This document shows positions 4,647 to 9,613 of a stretch of DNA of 9,613 bases, one piece after another; position 1 is the first letter of the stretch; every line of letters starts with the position of its first letter. The notes beneath the pieces were generated by a model, which ran no database searches, was not told the DNA's origin, and saw nothing but the letters and a program-made list of their open reading frames with translations. The translations under genes were made by a program, and so were the position numbers. Source of the stretch: Chloroflexota bacterium (GTDB lineage: Bacteria > Chloroflexota > Anaerolineae > Anaerolineales > DRMV01); assembly GCA_013154225.1 (NCBI GenBank), contig JAADCW010000098.1, positions 1 through 9,613 of the forward strand, written 5' to 3'.

Positions 4647-7004
4647 TTACGTGCCAGTCGCGGCTTCTTCCGGCACGGCTTCCGAAGTGTTTTCGCTGGC
4701 CGCGGTGATCTCGTCCAACGGGAAAGTCTCCCCGCAGGAAATGCACTGCGCCGACGACTTGTTGGCCACCACCAAAAGCCCCCCGCATTTCGGGCACGGC
4801 GTGGGCAAAGGACGCTTCCATGAGGTAAAGTCGCATTCGGGATAGTTGGCACAGCCGTAAAAAACGCGGCCTCGGCGGGTGCGGCGTTCCACAATTTCGC
4901 CGCCGCATTGCGGGCATTTCACCCCGATTTTCTCCAGCCACGGCTCGGTGTAACGGCATTCGGGGAAGTTGGAGCAACCGATGAATTTGCCATAGCGTCC
5001 CCAGCGCACCACCAATTCGCCGCCGCACTGCGGGCATTTGCGGCCAATGGGCTCGGGCTCCTGCTTCATCTCAGGAATGGCCTTTTCCGCGGCTTCCACC
5101 TCTTTGGAAAACGGCAGATAAAATTCGCGCACCACCTCAACCCACGGCTGCTCGCCCGCGGCTACTTTGTCCAGTTTCTCTTCCATTTGCGCGGTGAAGC
5201 CCACGTCCATCACGTCGGGGAAGTGCTCCACCAACAGGTCGTTGACCAGTTTCCCGGTTTCGGTGGGCACCAGGCGTTTGTTTTCCCGCTTGACATAGCC
5301 GCGTTGCTGCAGGGTGGAAAGAATGGGCGCATAGGTCGAAGGGCGGCCAATGCCGTTCTCTTCCAACGTGCGCACCAACGTGGCTTCGGTGTACCTCGGC
5401 GGCGGTTGGGTAAAGTGCTGTTCGGGGGTCACTTTGAGCAGTTTCAGCGCCTGGCCTTCTTGGATTTCCTTGGGAATGGCAATGTTGGCTTCTTCCTGGC
5501 TGTCTTCGTCTTTGGCTTCTTCGTAGAGCACCAAAAAACCAGGGAAACGCACCGAAGAGCCCGACGCCCGCAGGCGGTAGGTGTGTTCCGGGCTTTTGCC
5601 TTCCACCTGCACGGAAAGGGTGTCGTACACCGCGGCTTCCATTTGCGAAGCCACAAACCGCTGCCAAATCAGCCGATAGAGGCGGTATTGATCTCGCGTG
5701 AGGTGGGGTTTGACCTTCTCAGGGGTGCGCAACACCGATGTAGGGCGGATGGCTTCGTGGGCTTCCTGGGCACGCTGGGCGCGGGTGCGATAGCGCGGGG
5801 GCTTTTCGGGCAAAAACTGCTCGCCAAAACGCTGTGCGATGTAGGCCCGCGCTTCTTTTTGTGCCAGGGGCGAAATGTTGGTGGAGTCGGTGCGCATGTA
5901 GGTAATCAGGCCTGTACTGCCGCCTTCGCCCACATCAATGCCTTCGTAGAGTTGCTGGGCAACGGCCATGGTGCGACGGGCAGTAAAACCAAGCCGCCGT
6001 GAGGCTTCCTGCTGCATGGTGCTGGTGGTAAACGGTGCAGAAGGTCGGCGCTTGCGCTGGCCCCGCTTGACCGAGGCCACATGGTAGGATGCGCGACGCA
6101 TATCTTCCACCACCGTTTGGGTGGTGGCTTCGTTGGGCAACTCAGGGTCCTTGCCGTCCACTTTGCTCAAGCGCGCCACAAAGGTCTTTTTCAGGCCCTC
6201 GGGTTGGAACTCCGCGTCAATGGTCCAGTATTCCTCAGGGGTGAAATTTTCGATTTCGCGCTCGCGCTCCACCACCATGCGCAGGGCCACCGACTGCACC
6301 CGCCCAGCAGAAAGGCGACTGCGCACCTTGCGCCACAAAATCGGGCTCAGGGTGTAGCCCACCAGCCGATCGAGCACACGGCGGGCTTGCTGCGCATCCA
6401 CCAGGTTCATATCCAGCCCACGCGGGTGGGAAAAAGCTTCTTCGATCGCGGGTTTGGTAATTTCGTGGAACACCACCCGCTTGGTGCGCTCAGGCTCCAT
6501 GCCCGTGGCTTCCATCAGATGCCAGGCAATGGCTTCCCCTTCCCGGTCGGGGTCTGTAGCCAGGTAGATTTCCTCGGCTTTTTCAGCCAGCGCCTTGATT
6601 TCTTTGACCACTTTGCGCTTTTCGTTGGGTACGCGATATTTGGGCTTGAAATCGTTTTCCACATCCACCGACAGCTGGGAACGCAGAAGATCGCGCACAT
6701 GCCCCACCGAGGCTTTCACGGTGTAGCCTTTGCCCAAAAAACGCCCCACAGTACGGGCTTTGGCCGGCGATTCCACGATAACCAGTTTGCCTTTTCGCTT
6801 GACCGTCTTTTTCTTCTTACGCTTGCGCTGGCTTTCGGGCGGGGGCTCCAAACCTTCATGGGCTGGTGTGCGTCCCATCCGAAACATTTTCGTACCACAA
6901 ACCGGACAAACCCCTTCGGTTGCCGGTGTGCCTGAAGCCGTAAACACCGGCTTGGGGTCTTTCATCTCGCGCTTGGTTTTGCATTTGACGCAATAGGCTT
7001 CCAC
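4647..7004 (-). CDS. topA: DNA topoisomerase I with N-terminal DUF5679-like zinc ribbon
   Basis: Type IA topoisomerase of 785 residues that relaxes negative supercoils through a transient 5'-phosphotyrosine break. Residues 2-44 form an extra domain (YCVKCK at 4-9 and CPVCGTKMFRMG at 33-44). It is a four-cysteine ribbon (Cys5, Cys8, Cys33, Cys36) that resembles DUF5679. A very basic linker follows (59-73). The Toprim domain starts at LVIVESPAKA (74-83, Glu78) and contains DPDREGEA with Asp151, Asp153 and Glu155. The catalytic tyrosine is in GLITYMRTDS, near residue 369. Three C-terminal zinc ribbons begin near 656, 696 and 736, with cysteines 657/660/677/683, 697/700/718/724 and 737/740/754/757. 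The start is a GTG at 7004 with GGAGG five bases upstream. An upstream in-frame start at 7100 would run into manC and is rejected. The gene lies 52 bases after manC on the same strand. Confidence 0.95.
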   Translation of the reverse strand: MEAYCVKCKTKREMKDPKPVFTASGTPATEGVCPVCGTKMFRMGRTPAHEGLEPPPESQRKRKKKKTVKRKGKLVIVESPAKARTVGRFLGKGYTVKASVGHVRDLLRSQLSVDVENDFKPKYRVPNEKRKVVKEIKALAEKAEEIYLATDPDREGEAIAWHLMEATGMEPERTKRVVFHEITKPAIEEAFSHPRGLDMNLVDAQQARRVLDRLVGYTLSPILWRKVRSRLSAGRVQSVALRMVVEREREIENFTPEEYWTIDAEFQPEGLKKTFVARLSKVDGKDPELPNEATTQTVVEDMRRASYHVASVKRGQRKRRPSAPFTTSTMQQEASRRLGFTARRTMAVAQQLYEGIDVGEGGSTGLITYMRTDSTNISPLAQKEARAYIAQRFGEQFLPEKPPRYRTRAQRAQEAHEAIRPTSVLRTPEKVKPHLTRDQYRLYRLIWQRFVASQMEAAVYDTLSVQVEGKSPEHTYRLRASGSSVRFPGFLVLYEEAKDEDSQEEANIAIPKEIQEGQALKLLKVTPEQHFTQPPPRYTEATLVRTLEENGIGRPSTYAPILSTLQQRGYVKRENKRLVPTETGKLVNDLLVEHFPDVMDVGFTAQMEEKLDKVAAGEQPWVEVVREFYLPFSKEVEAAEKAIPEMKQEPEPIGRKCPQCGGELVVRWGRYGKFIGCSNFPECRYTEPWLEKIGVKCPQCGGEIVERRTRRGRVFYGCANYPECDFTSWKRPLPTPCPKCGGLLVVANKSSAQCISCGETFPLDEITAASENTSEAVPEEAATGT

Positions 7005-7009
7005 GAAAA

Positions 7010-7014
7010 CCTCC
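7010..7014 (-). promoter_or_regulatory. Ribosome binding site deciding the GTG start of topA
   Basis: On the minus strand ACGGAGG sits five bases before GTG 7004. It is the best site near the 5' end and places the zinc-ribbon domain inside the protein. The first in-frame ATG after it (Met14) has no such site and would remove two of the four ribbon cysteines. Confidence 0.85.
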
Positions 7015-7056
7015 GTATCAAAGGCACAAAGTGCCGGATAAGTGCTGCTTGCACAT

Positions 7057-8154
7057 TTACAAATAATTCTCCAAGCCTTTGGCCTGGAGCACTTTGACAA
7101 TTTCTTTCACCCGCTGGGATTGCTCACGAGGGCACACCAGCAGGGCATCCTCGGTTTCAACGATGACCATATTTTCTACACCCAACACGGCCACCAGTTT
7201 CTCCTGATGGCCGTCTTGAACGAAGACAAGGTTGTTATGGGCGTCCACGTCCACGTGCACGCCTCCGCGCAGGATATTGCCCTCCGCGTCCGCTTCCAAG
7301 AGGTCAAACAGCGATTCCCAACTGCCCACGTCGCTCCACCCCAGCCCTTCGGCAGGGATCACCGCGACCTGCTGGGCGCCTTCCATCACGCCGTAGTCCA
7401 CGGTTTCGGTGCGCAGTGTCGGCCACACGCGGCTGAGCACGGCTTCCTGCTGGGGCGTGCCCCACACCGCGGCAATTTCGTCCAGGGCCGCGGCCAAGTC
7501 AGGCATTTGCCGACGGATTTCCGCCAAAATGGCATCCACCCGCCAAACAAACATGCCCGAATTCCAGGAATGCCCACCCTGGGCCAGCATGGCCTCAGCC
7601 GTGGCCTGGTCGGGTTTCTCTTTGAAACGCAGCACCCGATAAGCCTCCAGGCCGGCATATACGCCCAAAGGCTCCCCGCGTTGGATGTAGCCGTAGCCTG
7701 TGGCCGGATAAGTGGGGGTAATGCCCAAAGTCACCAGGAAGCCCTCTTGGGCCAGCAAATAGGCGGCTTCCAACAGGCGGTGGAAGCGAGCCACGTTGCG
7801 GATGTAGTGGTCAGAAGGGAGCACGGCCATCACGGCTTGGGGATCGCGCTTTTGCAAAGCAACGGCCGCGAGTCCCACCACCGACGCGGTGCCGCGCGGG
7901 GCGGGTTCGGGCAGGTAGTTTTCCGCGGGAATGGTAGGCGCCTGGGCTTGCAAGGCGTCAGCCTGATCACGCACCGTGACCACCCACACGCGCTCCGCGG
8001 GGAACATGCCTTGCAAGCGGGCAACCGTGCCTTGGAAAAGGGTGGCCGATTCCAACAAGGCTAATAAATGCTTAGGGCGCCGACGTCGGGAAAGCGGCCA
8101 CAAACGCGTGCCGCTTCCGCCTGCCATGATCACTGCATGGAAGTTTGGGAACAT
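7057..8154 (-). CDS. manC: Mannose-1-phosphate guanylyltransferase
   Basis: Predicted 365-residue nucleotidyltransferase making GDP-mannose from mannose-1-phosphate and GTP, a donor for polysaccharides and glycosylation. The N-terminal Rossmann-like domain carries the signature AGGSGTRLWPLSR (11-23) with PKHL at 27-30. LPSDHY (112-117) holds the metal-binding Asp. TGYGYI (152-157), FKEKP (177-181), WNSGMFVWR (197-205) and DVGSW (275-279) are typical of the ManC/GMP group. The C-terminal part looks like a short left-handed beta-helix tail. There is no fused phosphomannose isomerase domain, which longer ManC proteins carry. ATG 8154 follows GGAGAG by six bases. A TTG at 8175 would overlap the dprA stop and is less likely. 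The gene sits between dprA (17-base gap) and topA (52-base gap) in one apparent operon. Related sugar-1-phosphate nucleotidyltransferases are the main alternative. Confidence 0.9.
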   Translation of the reverse strand: MFPNFHAVIMAGGSGTRLWPLSRRRRPKHLLALLESATLFQGTVARLQGMFPAERVWVVTVRDQADALQAQAPTIPAENYLPEPAPRGTASVVGLAAVALQKRDPQAVMAVLPSDHYIRNVARFHRLLEAAYLLAQEGFLVTLGITPTYPATGYGYIQRGEPLGVYAGLEAYRVLRFKEKPDQATAEAMLAQGGHSWNSGMFVWRVDAILAEIRRQMPDLAAALDEIAAVWGTPQQEAVLSRVWPTLRTETVDYGVMEGAQQVAVIPAEGLGWSDVGSWESLFDLLEADAEGNILRGGVHVDVDAHNNLVFVQDGHQEKLVAVLGVENMVIVETEDALLVCPREQSQRVKEIVKVLQAKGLENYL

Positions 8155-8171
8155 GACCACCTCTCCAAAGT

Positions 8172-9260
8172 TCAAAGTGCTGCAACGTATTTCATGCCAC
8201 CCACGGCCTGCGCCAGCCCTTTGAGTTCCAAAAGCGCCAACGTGGCACTCACTTGGGCGACGGGCAAACCGCTCTGGGCGCTGATTTCATCCACATGCAA
8301 GGGCTCTGGCCCCAAACAAGCCAACACCTTGGCTTCAATCGGATCCGCGGGCAATGCCTTGCGCGCGGCCTGCCGCTTGGGAAGCAAGTCAAGGTCCAAA
8401 GCCGACAACACATCTTCCACCGCGGTCAGGGGCTGGGCCCCTTGGGCAAGCAGCCAATTGGTGCCCTGGCTTTGGGGCACGAAAATGTTTCCCGGCACGG
8501 CAAACACTTCCCGGCCTTGCTCTGCAGCAAACGCCGCGGTGATCAGCGCGCCGCTTTTTCGCCCGGCTTCAACCACCACCGTGGCCAAACTGAGGCCCGC
8601 GATAATGCGGTTGCGGGGCGGGAAGTTATTGGCCTCGGGCTTGGTGCCCGGGGGATATTCGCTCAGCAGAGCGCCCTGGTTGGCAATTTCTTCAGCCAAA
8701 TGGCGGTGTTCTGGCGGATAAATGCGGTCCACGCCGCTGCCCAACACCGCCAGTGTGCGACCGCCCGACCGCAACGCGGCCCGATGGGCCACCGCGTCCA
8801 CCCCGCGGGCCAGCCCGCTCACCACGGTAACGCCATGCTCGGCCAGCAGTGCAGCCACGGCTTCGGCAACCTGATGACCGTAAGGCGTCATCTTGCGGGT
8901 GCCAACCACCGCCACGGCCCAATCATCCTCGGGCAACAACTGCCCTCGCAGATAGAGCACCGGCGGCGCGTGGTCTAAGGCCTTGAGTCGCTGGGGATAG
9001 GCCATATCTTCCCACGTCAGAACCTGGATGCCCTTTTGCTGCCAGCGGGCCCACAGGCCAGGCAAATCCAACGCACGGCGCAGTTTCTCCAGCCCCGCGG
9101 CCACCGCGGGGGGCAAACCTGCAGCCTGCAAAGCCGAAAGTGGCGCATTCCAGGCCGCGCTGGCACAACCAAAATGGGCATACAAACGGCGGAAGCGAGC
9201 AGGGCCGATGCCTTTGACCATGCTCAGCCCTACCCAGGCCAGGCGCTCTTCTAACTCCAC
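8172..9260 (-). CDS. dprA: DNA processing protein DprA
   Basis: DprA binds incoming single-stranded DNA during natural transformation and loads RecA onto it. The 362-residue protein shows all three regions. Residues about 8-60 are a helix-hairpin-helix/SAM-like part (VKGIGPARFRRLYAHFG). Residues about 85-290 are the Rossmann core, with VVGTRKMTPYG (118-128), SGLARGVDAVAHRAAL (148-163), VLGSGVDRIYP (172-182), FPPRNRIIAGLS (213-224) and SGALITA (236-242). Residues about 305-362 are a C-terminal winged helix. The start is a GTG at 9260 with GAGG nine bases upstream. The frame extends to an ATG at 9332, but that codon lies inside the -10 box of the promoter. DprA is widespread, also in species not known to be competent, so its presence alone does not show transformability. 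Confidence 0.95.
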   Translation of the reverse strand: MELEERLAWVGLSMVKGIGPARFRRLYAHFGCASAAWNAPLSALQAAGLPPAVAAGLEKLRRALDLPGLWARWQQKGIQVLTWEDMAYPQRLKALDHAPPVLYLRGQLLPEDDWAVAVVGTRKMTPYGHQVAEAVAALLAEHGVTVVSGLARGVDAVAHRAALRSGGRTLAVLGSGVDRIYPPEHRHLAEEIANQGALLSEYPPGTKPEANNFPPRNRIIAGLSLATVVVEAGRKSGALITAAFAAEQGREVFAVPGNIFVPQSQGTNWLLAQGAQPLTAVEDVLSALDLDLLPKRQAARKALPADPIEAKVLACLGPEPLHVDEISAQSGLPVAQVSATLALLELKGLAQAVGGMKYVAAL

Positions 9261-9269
9261 AACCACTTT

Positions 9270-9273
9270 CCTC
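9270..9273 (-). promoter_or_regulatory. Ribosome binding site deciding the GTG start of dprA
   Basis: On the minus strand CGAGGAAAG places GAGG nine bases before GTG 9260. Another GTG at 9266 is only three bases from the site and so is less suitable. Confidence 0.65.
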
Positions 9274-9304
9274 GTTGCGCGCCGCGCGCTTTCCTTAATA
9301 GAAA

Positions 9305-9323
9305 CCGCCCCCACTGGGGACGG
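9305..9323 (-). other. Hairpin at the 5' end of the dprA-manC-topA leader
   Basis: On the minus strand CCGTCCCC and GGGGGCGG pair over eight positions, including one G-U wobble, around a three-base loop. The expected transcript start (about 9321) is at the edge of the stem, so the operon mRNA would begin with this hairpin. A 5' stem can slow mRNA decay; that role here is an inference. Confidence 0.45.
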
Positions 9324-9327
9324 TCTG

Positions 9328-9357
9328 AGCATACCACAAGGGAAAAGTTTGTGTCAA
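9328..9357 (-). promoter_or_regulatory. Sigma-70-type promoter of the dprA-manC-topA operon
   Basis: On the minus strand a perfect -35 TTGACA (9352-9357) is followed after 18 bases by TATGCT (9328-9333, 4 of 6), with an upstream TGG that makes an extended -10. Transcription should start near 9321, about 60 bases before GTG 9260. It lies just downstream of the UVR-gene hairpins, as expected for a new transcription unit. Confidence 0.65.
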
Positions 9358-9375
9358 GTGGCTTTGGTTCATCAC

Positions 9376-9406
9376 AAGAGAGGCACACCTTTGAGGCGCG
9401 TCTCTT
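9376..9406. repeat. Imperfect hairpin resembling the neighbouring terminator
   Basis: AAGAGA (9376-9381) pairs with TCTCTT (9401-9406), with further interrupted pairs inside. The right arm, GGCGCGTCTCTTTT, is close to GGTGCGTCTCTCCT of the hairpin at 9449-9485. It looks like a decayed copy of the same element, and its T-rich side faces the plus strand. Confidence 0.45.
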
Positions 9407-9427
9407 TTATGGGCTTCTCTTACGGTT

Positions 9428-9448
9428 GAAGAGCGACGTACCCTCTTC
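9428..9448. repeat. Short inverted repeat between the two larger hairpins
   Basis: GAAGAG (9428-9433) and CTCTTC (9443-9448) form a perfect 6-bp stem with a nine-base loop, directly abutting the next hairpin at 9449. Confidence 0.4.
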
Positions 9449-9485
9449 CCAGGAGAGACGCACCTCGCAGGTGCGTCTCTCCTGG
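9449..9485. terminator. Strong hairpin downstream of the UVR-motif gene
   Basis: A perfect 16-bp stem, CCAGGAGAGACGCACC (9449-9464) and GGTGCGTCTCTCCTGG (9470-9485), encloses a five-base loop. It starts 15 bases after the stop of the minus-strand gene at 9501, so by position it is that gene's terminator. The T-rich tail (CTTTTCTTC) lies on the plus-strand side, however, where no gene ends in this window. The hairpin is certain; direction of termination is not. Confidence 0.75.
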
Positions 9486-9500
9486 CTTTTCTTCAAAAAT

Positions 9501-9613
9501 TCATCCATCCCCGCCCAATAATTTCAGCCGTTCCCACGGTTTCAGGCTGGGGTCGGAAGCCAGAAGCCCGCGCAGTTCGAAAATGCGGTCGCGCAGGGCC
9601 GCGGCGCGCTCGA
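9501..9613 (-). CDS. uvrB: UVR-motif protein, C-terminal 36 residues, probably UvrB (cut by window edge)
   Basis: The visible end reads ERAAALRDRIFELRG and then a tail ending LKLLGGDG before the TGA at 9501-9503. The A-A-x-L-R-D-x-I-x-x-L-R pattern is the helical hairpin of the UVR domain. In UvrB this domain sits at the C-terminus and contacts UvrC during nucleotide excision repair. McsA-like and other UVR-containing proteins share the motif, so the identification depends on sequence outside the window. The gene is followed by a 16-bp hairpin. Confidence 0.55.
   Translation of the reverse strand, partial: ERAAALRDRIFELRGLLASDPSLKPWERLKLLGGDG

Noticed and set aside
4908..6002. Long plus-strand open frame opposite topA
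   Set aside because: It is fully antisense to a clear TopA and has the His/Arg/Gly/Phe-rich makeup typical of GC-rich shadow frames.
4647..7100. Longer TopA starting at 7100
   Set aside because: The extra 32 residues read through the manC stop region and have no family resemblance. GTG 7004 has an excellent GGAGG site.
7042..8064. 340-codon plus-strand frame opposite manC
   Set aside because: It is antisense to a frame with every GDP-mannose pyrophosphorylase motif.
1..9613. CRISPR array, tRNA or rRNA genes, transposase, phage genes
   Set aside because: I saw no regularly spaced repeats, no cloverleaf-like sequence and no mobile-element protein. All long frames are accounted for by chromosomal housekeeping-type genes.

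Overview
The window is a stretch of bacterial chromosome, GC-rich and densely coded, with no mobile element, CRISPR array, tRNA or rRNA that I could see. Several traits point to the Chloroflexota, most likely class Anaerolineae: a TopA with a small N-terminal zinc-ribbon domain of the DUF5679 type, a DtxR-type regulator carrying FeoA domains, and an unrecognised two-helix membrane protein that looks like a lineage-specific family. This placement is an inference from protein style and was not tested by a search.

Layout from left to right. (1) Positions 1-1144, minus strand: an iron-uptake operon. It holds a membrane-anchored DtxR-like regulator with two FeoA-like domains, followed 6 bases later by the start of feoB, which leaves the window. 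(2) Positions 1145-1593: a 449-base divergent intergenic region. It holds candidate promoters for both flanking operons and a strong long-range inverted repeat around the feo promoter. (3) Positions 1594-3256, plus strand: a dGTP triphosphohydrolase-family gene (dgt) and greA, probably one operon, ending at a perfect 13-bp bidirectional terminator. (4) Positions 3388-4488, minus strand: an unknown two-helix membrane protein that converges on the same terminator. (5) Positions 4647-9260, minus strand: dprA, manC and topA, tightly spaced behind one good sigma-70-type promoter. (6) Positions 9333-9500: a hairpin-rich intergenic region. (7) Positions 9501-9613: the last 36 codons of a UVR-motif protein, probably UvrB.

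Functional themes. The feo genes import ferrous iron, and the DtxR-FeoA protein is the natural candidate to sense metal and control them. The dprA-manC-topA unit combines DNA-uptake/recombination and DNA-topology genes, a pairing common in bacteria, with a sugar-nucleotide gene placed between them. dgt-greA joins nucleotide-pool control and transcript-cleavage rescue of RNA polymerase.

The points most worth following up are the transmembrane anchor on the DtxR-type regulator, the inverted repeat bracketing its promoter, the DUF5679-TopA fusion, the related terminator hairpins, and the uncharacterised membrane protein. I did not find an obviously new multi-gene system.
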